A stretch of DNA of 37,498 bases from Lachnospiraceae bacterium (GTDB lineage: Bacteria > Bacillota > Clostridia > Lachnospirales > Lachnospiraceae). The DNA is taken from NCBI GenBank assembly GCA_017555455.1, contig JAFZGJ010000096.1:1-37498 (forward strand), given 5' to 3'. Shown in pieces: positions 20,957-28,910 of the stretch (position 1 is the stretch's first letter; each line of letters starts with the position of its first letter). The translations under genes were made by a program, and so were the position numbers. Below the pieces are notes generated by a model that did no database searches, was not told the origin of the DNA, and saw only the letters and a program-made list of their open reading frames with translations.

Positions 20957-21123
20957 TGTGGAAAATGTGGATAGTGTGGATAAAAAAATAGGAAGAATTA
21001 TGTAAATCCATAAAAGCCCCTAAAAATAAGGTTTTAGGAAAAATTATAAAAAAGTTGGAATAAAAAATATCCACAGCATTTTGATGCAGTAAACCACATC
21101 AAAATTGTGGATATTGTGGATAA
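20957..21123 (+). promoter_or_regulatory. Cluster of DnaA-box-like 9-mers
   Basis: The consensus TTATCCACA (TGTGGATAA on this strand) occurs exactly at 20975-20983 and 21115-21123. One-mismatch copies are at 20957-20965 (TGTGGAAAA), 20966-20974 (TGTGGATAG), 21106-21114 (TGTGGATAT) and, inverted, 21067-21075 (ATATCCACA). The first three and the last two are directly abutting, with no spacer. The 83 bases between the groups (20984-21066) are extremely A+T-rich and hold one more small inverted repeat (CCTAAAA at 21019-21025 with TTTTAGG at 21032-21038). The whole spacer lies just upstream of the replication genes dnaD and dnaI. DnaA binding is inferred from the motif. Confidence 0.6.
21062..21115 (-). 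terminator. Terminator of murC, with DnaA-like boxes inside the stem
   Basis: On the minus strand, beginning eight bases after the murC stop, AATATCCACA plus ATTTTGATG pairs with CATCAAAAT plus TGTGGATATT. This makes 19 base pairs with a two-base bulge and a 10-base loop, followed by TTTTTTA. The outer ten pairs of the stem consist of two DnaA-like 9-mers in opposite orientation. Confidence 0.7.
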
Positions 21124-22503
21124 CTAAAGTCCAAGTAAGTTTTCGCCCACTTTTACAATGTCTCCGGCTCCCATAGTTATCAACAGGTCACCGTTGATAG
21201 AATTTTGTAATAAATAATTTTCTATCTCATCGAAAGTATCAAAATGCAGGCATTCTTTTCCTAATTTTTCGATTTCTTCTTTTAAAGTAACAGAGCTGAT
21301 TCCCAAAGTATCGGTTTCTCTGGCTGCATAAATAGGTGCCAGAATAATTTTGTCGGCTGCCATAAGGGAGTGGGCAAATTCTGTTAAAAAAGCTTTGGTT
21401 CTGGTATAAGTATGGGGCTGGAAGATGCACCATAAAGTCTTGTGGGGGAAATTTCTTGCAGCAGTTAACGTAGCTGTAATTTCCGTTGGGTGGTGTGCGT
21501 AGTCATCAATAATGGTAATGCCACCAATTTGCCCCTTGTATTCAAAACGGCGATCGGTTCCGGCAAAGGCTCTCAAAGCTTTGATGGTATTTTCCTCCGG
21601 TAATTGTAAGGTATCGGACAAAGCAAACACTGCCAGGGAATTGGAAATGTTGTGGCGTCCCGGAACACCCAAAGTTACCTTACAGGAGGAGCCGTTTTTT
21701 CGTACTAAAGTGTAAACTCCATGTCCTAATTCATTATAGGAAATATCGGTGGCGTAGTAGTCACAATCAGGAGTAAAACCATAACGGAGAATTTTGCAGT
21801 TTAAATCCTTCATAACGGCATCTTTATGTTCAATTTCGTCATTTATAATTAAAGTCCCATCGGTAGGAAGTAAAGCGGCAAATTTATGGAAAGAATCTAC
21901 AATATCATGAATATCTTTAAAAAAGTCCATGTGGTCTTCTTCCACATTCAAAATAATTCCGATTTTGGGGAAAAAGCTTAAAAAGCTGTTGGTATATTCG
22001 CAGGCCTCTGTAACAAAATAAGGAGATTTACCAATGCGGATATTTCCACGGATGGATTTTAAAATGCCACCAATGGAAAGGGTGGGGTCAGTGTCAGAAG
22101 CCAATAAAACCTCTGCTGCCATGGAAGTTGTAGTGGTTTTTCCGTGAGTTCCGCTGACTGCAATGGGGTATTTATAATTACGCATAAGTTGTCCCAAAAG
22201 CTCTGCACGGGTCAGAGAAGGGATGTTCAAATTCTTCATGGCAATATATTCCGGATTGTCTTCGTGAATAGCAGCGGTGAAAACTACCAAATCCACAGTT
22301 TCATCAATATGGGAAACTGTTTGTCCGTAATACACACAAGCACCCAAAGAAGAGAGCTTTTCTGTAAGTGGGGATTCTTTCATATCAGAACCGGATATAC
22401 GGAAACCTTCCGATAAAAGAATTTCTGCGAGACCGCTCATGCTGATACCGCCGATGCCAACAAAATATACATGAATAGGTTTTTTAAAATCAATTTCAAA
22501 CAT
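21124..22503 (-). CDS. murC: UDP-N-acetylmuramate--L-alanine ligase
   Basis: A 459-residue cytoplasmic enzyme that adds L-alanine to UDP-MurNAc using ATP, the first amino-acid step of peptidoglycan precursor synthesis. The N-terminal domain has the glycine-rich VYFVGIGGISMSGLAE. The central ATP-binding loop is GTHGKTTT at 118-125, and the family motifs EACEYTNSFL, VEEDHMDFF and DDYAHHPTEI follow in order. FQPHTYTRTKAF is in the C-terminal domain. Length and order are standard. It stands alone with its own promoter and terminator, although read-through into dnaD is possible. Confidence 0.97.
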   Translation of the reverse strand: MFEIDFKKPIHVYFVGIGGISMSGLAEILLSEGFRISGSDMKESPLTEKLSSLGACVYYGQTVSHIDETVDLVVFTAAIHEDNPEYIAMKNLNIPSLTRAELLGQLMRNYKYPIAVSGTHGKTTTTSMAAEVLLASDTDPTLSIGGILKSIRGNIRIGKSPYFVTEACEYTNSFLSFFPKIGIILNVEEDHMDFFKDIHDIVDSFHKFAALLPTDGTLIINDEIEHKDAVMKDLNCKILRYGFTPDCDYYATDISYNELGHGVYTLVRKNGSSCKVTLGVPGRHNISNSLAVFALSDTLQLPEENTIKALRAFAGTDRRFEYKGQIGGITIIDDYAHHPTEITATLTAARNFPHKTLWCIFQPHTYTRTKAFLTEFAHSLMAADKIILAPIYAARETDTLGISSVTLKEEIEKLGKECLHFDTFDEIENYLLQNSINGDLLITMGAGDIVKVGENLLGL

Positions 22504-22537
22504 AAGATATACCTCGTTATTCTAAACTCTTATTAAC

Positions 22538-22565
22538 ATTATACTTCTATTGTAACAAAAAACAA
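22538..22565 (-). promoter_or_regulatory. Candidate murC promoter
   Basis: On the minus strand TTGTTT (22565-22560) and a perfect TATAAT (22543-22538) are 16 bases apart, about 35 bases before the murC ATG. Confidence 0.55.
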
Positions 22566-22642
22566 AGAGCTTTTCGCTGTCAGAATTATAGAAAAAAATG
22601 ATTATTGTGCAATAAAAATACACGATTTTTGGCAAAATCCGG

Positions 22643-22671
22643 TTCACAAATAAAAACATATGTGATATACT
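22643..22671 (+). promoter_or_regulatory. spoVG promoter with operator-like palindrome
   Basis: TTCACA at 22643-22648 and TATACT at 22666-22671 are 17 bases apart, with an extended TG before the -10 box. AAAACA-GT-TGTTTT at 22675-22688 is a near-palindrome right at the expected transcription start. The leader is about 90 bases long. No clear SigH-type site was seen. Confidence 0.65.
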
Positions 22672-22768
22672 GTCAAAACAGTTGTTTTTTTGTTTAGGAT
22701 TTATTGTAAAAACAAAGTTGCATATGAAACTTATAGATGATTGATTCAGAAAATCAGGAGGAAAAACC

Positions 22769-23035
22769 ATGACTATTACTGATGTATGGGTACGTAAAAT
22801 TACAAAAGAAGGAAAGTTAAAAGCTATTGTTTCAATTACTATGGACAATGAATTTGTAGTTCATGATATTAAAGTGATTGAAGGTGAAAAGGGATTATTT
22901 ATTGCTATGCCAAGCAAAAAATCTGCAGATGGAGAATACAGGGATGTTGCGCATCCAATTAATTCTTCTACAAGAGAAATTATTCAGACTACCATTTTAG
23001 AAGCATATCAGGAAGCTTTATTGGAAGAAGAATAG
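22769..23035 (+). CDS. spoVG: SpoVG family regulator
   Basis: An 88-residue protein of the SpoVG family, small nucleic-acid-binding regulators that affect sporulation septum formation and, in other Firmicutes, gene expression more widely. It begins [20 protein letters not shown], the family hallmark, and includes [23 protein letters not shown] and a conserved [12 protein letters not shown] segment. Length is typical. The AGGAGG ribosome site is strong and the gene is a single transcription unit between its own promoter and terminator. Confidence 0.96.
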   Translation: MTITDVWVRKITKEGKLKAIVSITMDNEFVVHDIKVIEGEKGLFIAMPSKKSADGEYRDVAHPINSSTREIIQTTILEAYQEALLEEE

Positions 23036-23054
23036 AAATTAAGTTGGTATAAGA

Positions 23055-23080
23055 GGGCTGCCGCAGGGCAGCCCTTTTTT
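23055..23080 (+). terminator. spoVG terminator
   Basis: GGGCTGCC at 23055-23062 and GGCAGCCC at 23067-23074 pair perfectly around GCAG and are followed by TTTTTT. This is the strongest terminator in the window. Confidence 0.95.
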
Positions 23081-23131
23081 CATGATGTTGGAACAAAGGA
23101 AACTATGGGAGTAAGAAGCGTTAACAGATGC

Positions 23132-23160
23132 TTGACGGCAAAAAAGGGATTCGCTATAGT
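23132..23160 (+). promoter_or_regulatory. Promoter for pth-mfd
   Basis: TTGACG at 23132-23137 and TATAGT at 23155-23160 are separated by 17 bases. The site follows the spoVG terminator, and the leader to the pth ATG is about 80 bases. Confidence 0.65.
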
Positions 23161-23248
23161 TAATGGATAGATGAAAAATATGTGGAAAGAAATAGGATTT
23201 ATAAATTAAAAAAACTAAATGGCATAATAAAAAATGTGAGGGCAGAAT

Positions 23249-23830
23249 ATGTATATTATAGTAGGATTAGGAAACCCAACCAGGGAATATGAGAATACAA
23301 GACATAATATCGGGTTTGATGTTATAGATAAATTAGCACAAGAGTTTTCCATTACCGTACTTGAAAAAAAGCACAAGGCGTTAATTGGGAAAGGAATAAT
23401 TAACGGACAAAAGGTGATTTTGGCAAAACCCCAGACCTATATGAATTTAAGTGGGGAGAGTGTCAGAGAACTGGTTGACTATTATAAAGTAGAGGAAGAA
23501 ACGGAACTGATTATAATTTATGATGATATCAGTTTGGATGTGGGGCAGCTTCGCATCCGTAAAAAGGGTAGTGCCGGTGGTCACAACGGAATTAAAAGTA
23601 TTATCCAGCATTTAGGTACAGACGCTTTCCCGAGAATAAAAATGGGGGTAGGTGAAAAACCTAAGGGATATGATTTGGCAGATTATGTGTTGGGGCATTT
23701 CAGCAAAGAAGAAAGAGCGATTATGGACGAAAGCGCCGGTAAGGCAACCAAAGCCGTAGAGCTTATGGTAATTGACGAGATTGGTGAGGCTATGAATCTT
23801 TATAATAAGAAAGCAAAAAACGTAGAATAG
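23249..23830 (+). CDS. pth: Peptidyl-tRNA hydrolase
   Basis: A 193-residue enzyme that releases tRNA from peptidyl-tRNA that has dropped off ribosomes. It opens with IIVGLGNPTREYENTRHNIG, containing the conserved N9 and the catalytic H19. KPQTYMNLSGESV, IIYDDISLDVGQLRIRKKG and SAGGHNGIKSII are the remaining family signatures, in the normal order. Length is standard. mfd follows 28 bases downstream, the same gene order as in Bacillus (spoVC-mfd), so they are probably one operon. Confidence 0.97.
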   Translation: MYIIVGLGNPTREYENTRHNIGFDVIDKLAQEFSITVLEKKHKALIGKGIINGQKVILAKPQTYMNLSGESVRELVDYYKVEEETELIIIYDDISLDVGQLRIRKKGSAGGHNGIKSIIQHLGTDAFPRIKMGVGEKPKGYDLADYVLGHFSKEERAIMDESAGKATKAVELMVIDEIGEAMNLYNKKAKNVE

Positions 23831-23858
23831 ATTTTGGTATTATAAGAAAGTAAAATAG

Positions 23859-26800
23859 GTGGAATCAGTGGAAGGATTGATGAGTCCTCTGGGGGAATTG
23901 GCAGAATTTCCCCGGATGAAAAAAATATTAGCGGTAGAGAAGGAGAGCATTTCTTTGACCGGCTGTGTAGATTCGCAAAAAGTTCATATGATGGCAGCAT
24001 TGGGTGACCGGTTTAAATATAAGGTCATCCTTACTTTTAGTGATTTAAGGGCTCGGGAAATAGCAGAGGATTTCCAGTTTTATGACAGAAATGTCATGAT
24101 ATATCCGGGAAAAGACCTGATTTTTTATCAGGCAGACATTCATGGAAACCAGTTGGTAAAAGAGCGGATTAATGTACTGAAACGGATTATGGAGGGAAAA
24201 CCGGTAACGGTGGTTACAACCTTTGGGGCTTTGATGTCACCTATGATGCCGTTGGAAGTGCTTAGGGAAAATACCATTGATATTCAAAAAAACGGTACCC
24301 TGTCGGAGGTAAAAATAGCCCGACAGCTGGTGGCCATGGGATATGAGAAAACCCATCAGGTAGAGGCACCGGGACAGTTTTCTGTACGAGGCGGAATTAT
24401 AGATATTTTCGATTTGACGGGAGAAAACCCTTATCGTATGGAACTTTGGGGAGAGGAAGTGGAATCCATCAGGAGCTTTGATGTATTGAGTCAACGTTCC
24501 ATTGAAAATTTGGAATCCATTCGTATTTATCCCGCTACAGAGCTGATTCTTACCAAAGAACAGTTAAAAGAGGGATTGGATAATATAGACAAGGATGCAC
24601 AAAAACAATCCCAAGCCTTGAGAAAGGAATTTCTGACCCAAGAAGCTCACCGTTTAAGTTCTCATGTAAAGGAACTGAAAGAACAGGTGCTGGAGCTTGG
24701 CATGAGTGTGAATCTGGAAAGTTATATTAATTATTTTTTTGAAAAGACAGGTTCCTTTATCGAATTGTTTGACCATGAGAAAACTTGTGTTTTTCTGGAT
24801 GAACCTATCCGTATCCGGGAGCATTCCGATGCCATAGAAGCCGAATTCAGGGAAAGTATGAGTCACCGTCTGGAAAAAGGCTATGTGTTGGAAAAACAGG
24901 CAAATATCTTATATGGAAAAGAAGATATTTTATATAAAATTGAAAAATTTCCATCGGTACAAATTGGTTTTATGGAGGATAAAAATCTTCTGATTAAGAC
25001 TCCGAACTGGTTTCAGGTTATGGCTAAAAGTGTAGCCTCTTATAATCATAGCTTTGAACTTTTGGTAAAAGATTTAAAAAGATACCGGAAAAATGGGTAT
25101 CGTGTTATTGTTATGTCACCTTCCCGGACCAGGGCGAAACGTTTGGCGGAGGATTTGAGAGAGCAGGAAATGACGGCTGTTTATACAGAGGATCCCTTCC
25201 GTATGGTGCAGCCATCAGAAGTACTGGTTTATTATGGTGCCTTAAAACGTGGATTTGAATATCCTTTGCTAAAATTTGTGGTGATTTCCGAAAGTGATAT
25301 TTTTGGGAACCAGAAAAAGAAAGCAAAGAAGAAAAAGAAATACGAAGGCACAAAGATTAAAGATTTTACCCAGTTGCAGATTGGGGATTATGTGGTTCAT
25401 GAAACCCATGGGCTTGGTATTTATCAGGGAATTGAAAAGGTAGAAGTAGAAAAGGTTGTAAAAGACTATATTAAAATAGAATATCGTGACGGCGGCAATT
25501 TATATATTCTGGCTACGGGTTTGGATTTGATACAAAAATATGCTTCTGCGGATGCCAAGAAGCCGAAATTGAACAAACTTGGAAGCAAAGAATGGGTAAA
25601 AACAAAAACTAAAGTAAAAAGTGCAGTTGGAGAAGTTGCCAAGGAATTGGTGGAATTATATGCTATCCGCCAGCAAAAACAGGGATTCGCTTTTGAAAAG
25701 GATACGGTGTGGCAGCAGGAATTTGAAGAAATGTTTATTTATGAAGAAACAGAAGATCAGCTTCAAGCCATTGCAGATACCAAAGCAGATATGGAAAGTA
25801 ACCGCATTATGGATAGACTTATTTGCGGTGATGTAGGATATGGAAAGACAGAAATTGCCATCCGGGCGGCTTTCAAGGCAGTACAGGATGGAAAACAGGT
25901 GGCATTTTTGGTTCCTACTACGATTTTGGCGCAGCAGCATTATAATAATTTTGTCCAAAGAATGAAGGAATTTCCGGTAAGAATTGATTTGATGTCACGG
26001 TTTCGCACACCGGCACAGCAAAAGGCAACCATTACGGATTTGAAAAAAGGTCTGGTGGACATTGTTATCGGAACCCATAGAATTTTGTCCAAGGATTTGG
26101 AATTTAAAGATTTGGGGCTTTTGATGGTGGATGAAGAGCAGCGTTTCGGAGTTGCCCATAAAGAAAAAATTAAGCAGATGAAGGATGACGTGGATGTTTT
26201 GACTCTTACCGCAACCCCTATCCCAAGAACCCTGCACATGAGCCTTATCGGAATCCGCGATATGAGTGTTTTAGAGGAAGCCCCCAGTGAACGTTTGCCG
26301 ATACAGACTTATGTTTGTGAATATAATGAAGAAATGGTGCGGGAGGCTATTGTAAGGGAGTTGTCCAGAGGGGGACAGGTGTACTATGTTTATAACCGGG
26401 TAAATACCATTGGTGATATGACTGCTTTTATTCAAAATCTGGTGCCGGAAGCTAATGTAACCTATGCTCATGGACAGATGAAAGAACATGAACTGGAACG
26501 GATTATGTATGATTTTATGAGTGGTGAAATTGATGTTCTGGTTTCCACTACCATTATTGAAACCGGTTTAGATATTTCTAATGTTAATACCATGATCATT
26601 CATGATTCTGATCAGATGGGCTTGTCCCAGCTGTATCAGCTAAGAGGACGTGTGGGAAGAAGTAACCGTGTGGCTTATGCTTTCTTCATGTATCAAAAGG
26701 ATAAAGTGTTAAAAGAAGTGGCAGAAAAAAGACTTCAGGCAATTCGTGAATTTACGGATTTGGGAAGCGGCTTCCGGATTGCCATGAAGGATTTGGAGAT

Positions 26801-27398
26801 CCGTGGTGCAGGCAATCTTCTTGGAAAGAAACAGCATGGACACATGGAAGCTGTGGGATATGACTTGTATTGCAAAATGCTCAACGAAGCTGTGAAGAAT
26901 CTGAAAGGACTTCCGGTGACATTGGAAGATTTCAATACCTTGGTAGATCTGGATGTAGATGCCTTTATTCCGCCCTCTTATATTGTTAATGAAGTGCAGA
27001 AATTGGATATCTATAAACGAATTGCTTCCATAGAAAACTTTGCGGAAAGTGAAGAAATGAGAGGAGAACTTTTGGACCGCTTTGGTACGGTCCCAAGAAG
27101 TGTGGAAAATCTTCTCCGTATTTCCCTTATCCGGGTACAGGCACATGAAATCTATGTAACGGAAATCAAAGGTAAGAATGAAAGAATTCTTATTTATATG
27201 AAACCTGATGCCAATATCGATCCGGGAAAAATTCCACAGTTGCTTGCAGCTTTTCCTAAAAAATTAAATTTTGTGGCAAAAGGAAATCCGTATTTTGTTT
27301 ATAAGTATAAGAAAATGGATTTAGTGGAAAAGGATGCGGAACAGTTATTATCTTTAACTGAAAAGATATTGGAAGAAATGCGGGAGATTTTATTATAG
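23859..27398 (+). CDS. mfd: Transcription-repair coupling factor
   Basis: An 1179-residue ATP-driven translocase that removes RNA polymerase stalled at DNA lesions and recruits UvrA. Domains in order: a UvrB-homology region (about 1-330, with GQFSVRGGIIDIFDLTGENP), the RNA-polymerase-interacting domain (about 499-570, DFTQLQIGDYVVHETHGLGI), RecG-like helicase motors with P-loop GDVGYGKT at 657-664 and DEEQ at 758-761, and a C-terminal TRCF domain. Motifs TATPIPRTLHMSL and QLRGRVGRS are intact. The start is uncertain. GTG 23859 is given, but GTG 23868, with AGGTGG upstream, and ATG 23880 are in frame. A large foldback follows the stop. Confidence 0.96.
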   Translation: MESVEGLMSPLGELAEFPRMKKILAVEKESISLTGCVDSQKVHMMAALGDRFKYKVILTFSDLRAREIAEDFQFYDRNVMIYPGKDLIFYQADIHGNQLVKERINVLKRIMEGKPVTVVTTFGALMSPMMPLEVLRENTIDIQKNGTLSEVKIARQLVAMGYEKTHQVEAPGQFSVRGGIIDIFDLTGENPYRMELWGEEVESIRSFDVLSQRSIENLESIRIYPATELILTKEQLKEGLDNIDKDAQKQSQALRKEFLTQEAHRLSSHVKELKEQVLELGMSVNLESYINYFFEKTGSFIELFDHEKTCVFLDEPIRIREHSDAIEAEFRESMSHRLEKGYVLEKQANILYGKEDILYKIEKFPSVQIGFMEDKNLLIKTPNWFQVMAKSVASYNHSFELLVKDLKRYRKNGYRVIVMSPSRTRAKRLAEDLREQEMTAVYTEDPFRMVQPSEVLVYYGALKRGFEYPLLKFVVISESDIFGNQKKKAKKKKKYEGTKIKDFTQLQIGDYVVHETHGLGIYQGIEKVEVEKVVKDYIKIEYRDGGNLYILATGLDLIQKYASADAKKPKLNKLGSKEWVKTKTKVKSAVGEVAKELVELYAIRQQKQGFAFEKDTVWQQEFEEMFIYEETEDQLQAIADTKADMESNRIMDRLICGDVGYGKTEIAIRAAFKAVQDGKQVAFLVPTTILAQQHYNNFVQRMKEFPVRIDLMSRFRTPAQQKATITDLKKGLVDIVIGTHRILSKDLEFKDLGLLMVDEEQRFGVAHKEKIKQMKDDVDVLTLTATPIPRTLHMSLIGIRDMSVLEEAPSERLPIQTYVCEYNEEMVREAIVRELSRGGQVYYVYNRVNTIGDMTAFIQNLVPEANVTYAHGQMKEHELERIMYDFMSGEIDVLVSTTIIETGLDISNVNTMIIHDSDQMGLSQLYQLRGRVGRSNRVAYAFFMYQKDKVLKEVAEKRLQAIREFTDLGSGFRIAMKDLEIRGAGNLLGKKQHGHMEAVGYDLYCKMLNEAVKNLKGLPVTLEDFNTLVDLDVDAFIPPSYIVNEVQKLDIYKRIASIENFAESEEMRGELLDRFGTVPRSVENLLRISLIRVQAHEIYVTEIKGKNERILIYMKPDANIDPGKIPQLLAAFPKKLNFVAKGNPYFVYKYKKMDLVEKDAEQLLSLTEKILEEMREILL

Positions 27399-27402
27399 TA
27401 GA

Positions 27403-27585
27403 AAATTAAAATGGCAGTTGCAATGTTGAGGGTTTCGAGTTTCTGATATCCAACTTGTACGCATCTGCGAGACATTGTATATTGAAGAGCGGACGTTAGT
27501 CCGATATTCAAATACAATGTAACGAGCGGCAAGCGAACAAGGGATACAGAAACCGAAACACCAACATGCAACTGCCTCTTAATTT
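27403..27585. repeat. Large foldback (long imperfect inverted repeat) between mfd and uxuA
   Basis: Nearly the whole 196-base spacer between convergent mfd and uxuA folds on itself. The outer arms AAATTAA (27403-27409) and TTAATTT (27579-27585) flank perfect 10-base arms GGCAGTTGCA (27413-27422) and TGCAACTGCC (27567-27576). Further inward TTTC/GTTTCTG-type segments remain complementary with small bulges. The core hairpin at 27473-27519 has stems CATTGTAT/ATACAATG, TTGAA/TTCAA and CGGAC/GTCCG around a GTTA loop. No open frame of its own is supported. It could be a MITE-like element, a structured RNA or a bidirectional terminator. No target-site duplication was seen. Confidence 0.75.
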
Positions 27586-27594
27586 ACCTTAAAC

Positions 27595-28680
27595 TTATTT
27601 TTCGGCTTTCTGTTTGTCCAACATATCCCATACACCGAGCATGTACATGATACCAAGAGCACGGTCATAGAGACCATAACCAGGACGTACATTTCCGGGG
27701 CCTTCATCCCAAAGGTGACGACCGTGGTCAGGACGGATATATCCTTCGAAACCACCATCATGGTAAGCTTTTAATACATCAAGAATACGAGTATCTCCAT
27801 CGCAATCTCTGTGGCTTGCTTCAGAGAAGTCACCGTTTTCGAAATGTTTTACGTTACGGATGTGAGCGAATGCAATACGGTTAACGTATTTTTTAACGAT
27901 TTCTGCTACGTTGTTGTCCGGGTTAGCATTTAAACTACCGGAGCAAAGTGTTAAGCAGTTGTATTCGTCGTCAACCATTGTTAAGAAACGTTCAATGTTT
28001 TCTTCGCAGGTAAGTAATCTTGGAAGACCAAAAATATCCCATGGGGGATCGTCCATGTGGATAGCCATTTTAATGTCACATTCACGACATGTTGGCATAA
28101 TTGCTTCTAAGAAATATTTTAAGTTAGCCCATAAAGCTTCTTTATCTACTGGTTTGTATGCAGCAAATAATTCGTCTAATTTAGCCATACGTTCCGGTTC
28201 CCAACCCGGGAATGTTAATCCGTGAAGGTTATTTAAGATATAATCTGCCATTTCCTTTGGATCATCATGGATACGGCTTGCTTCATAATAAAGAGCTGTA
28301 GAGCCGTCTCCTACAGGGTGGAATAAATCAGTACGTGTCCAGTCAAATACAGGCATAAAGTTATAACAAATAACTTTAACGCCGAATTTGGACAAGTTTT
28401 TGATTGTCTGAATATAATTTTCAATATATTTATCACGTGTAGGTAAACCGATTTTAATGTCGTCATGTACATTAACGGATTCTACAACGTCCATGTTAAA
28501 ACCATATGGTTCTAACTGTTTCTGAACTTCTGCGATTTCTTCCACTTCCCAAACTTCGCCGGGCATTTTGTTATGAAGAGCCCAAACAATGCTTGTTACA
28601 CCAGGAATCTGCTTAATGTCAGAAAGCTTGATTTTGTCATTGCCTTCGCCATACCAGCGAAAACCCATCTGCATTGGCAT
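27595..28680 (-). CDS. uxuA: Mannonate dehydratase
   Basis: A 361-residue enzyme that dehydrates D-mannonate to 2-keto-3-deoxygluconate in hexuronate (glucuronate) catabolism. It starts with FRWYGEGNDKIKLSDIKQIP, typical of UxuA, and has the metal-site segments MAIHMDDPPWDIFGLPR, LCSGSLNANPDNNV, AFAHIRNVKH and the terminal RPDHGRHLWDE. Length is slightly below that of the E. coli enzyme (about 394). The first ATG at 28680 has GGGAGG seven bases upstream and is preferred over the in-frame ATG two codons later. It is divergent from uxuB, the enzyme acting before it in the pathway. Confidence 0.95.
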   Translation of the reverse strand: MPMQMGFRWYGEGNDKIKLSDIKQIPGVTSIVWALHNKMPGEVWEVEEIAEVQKQLEPYGFNMDVVESVNVHDDIKIGLPTRDKYIENYIQTIKNLSKFGVKVICYNFMPVFDWTRTDLFHPVGDGSTALYYEASRIHDDPKEMADYILNNLHGLTFPGWEPERMAKLDELFAAYKPVDKEALWANLKYFLEAIMPTCRECDIKMAIHMDDPPWDIFGLPRLLTCEENIERFLTMVDDEYNCLTLCSGSLNANPDNNVAEIVKKYVNRIAFAHIRNVKHFENGDFSEASHRDCDGDTRILDVLKAYHDGGFEGYIRPDHGRHLWDEGPGNVRPGYGLYDRALGIMYMLGVWDMLDKQKAEK

Positions 28681-28726
28681 AAGAATACCTCCCTTATATT
28701 TTGTTAATCATTTTTTGACTAGAGAA

Positions 28727-28755
28727 ATTATAACACAAAAATAATGTGGTTACAA
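28727..28755 (-). promoter_or_regulatory. uxuA promoter
   Basis: On the minus strand TTGTAA (28755-28750) and TATAAT (28732-28727) are exactly 17 bases apart, with an extended TG before the -10 box. The leader is about 40 bases. Confidence 0.7.
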
Positions 28756-28847
28756 AACGGAAAAACTGGGAATATAAAGAGGAAACAAAAATAGAATGAA
28801 AATTGTCCTATTTTCCCTAAAAAAAATAAGGTAGGGTGAAAAAGTTT

Positions 28848-28876
28848 TTGATAGAATAGAGAAGGTATAGTATAAA
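28848..28876 (+). promoter_or_regulatory. uxuB promoter
   Basis: TTGATA at 28848-28853 and TATAAA at 28871-28876 are 17 bases apart. About 35 bases upstream, AAAATAG (28789-28795) and CTATTTT (28808-28814) form an inverted repeat between the two divergent promoters that could be a shared operator. No match to a catabolite-repression site was seen. Confidence 0.65.
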
Positions 28877-28910
28877 TTTAAGATATCATACAAAAAAGGA
28901 GCAATTTAAC

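Noticed and set aside
20883-21074. 63-residue minus-strand frame in the murC-dnaD spacer
   Set aside because: It runs through the inverted repeats and DnaA-like boxes, is F-rich, and has no ribosome site. It is treated as chance.
22522-22848. 108-residue minus-strand frame overlapping the spoVG promoter and start
   Set aside because: It covers a clear promoter, ribosome site and the spoVG N-terminus, is rich in F and I as expected from A+T-rich antisense, and has no family resemblance.
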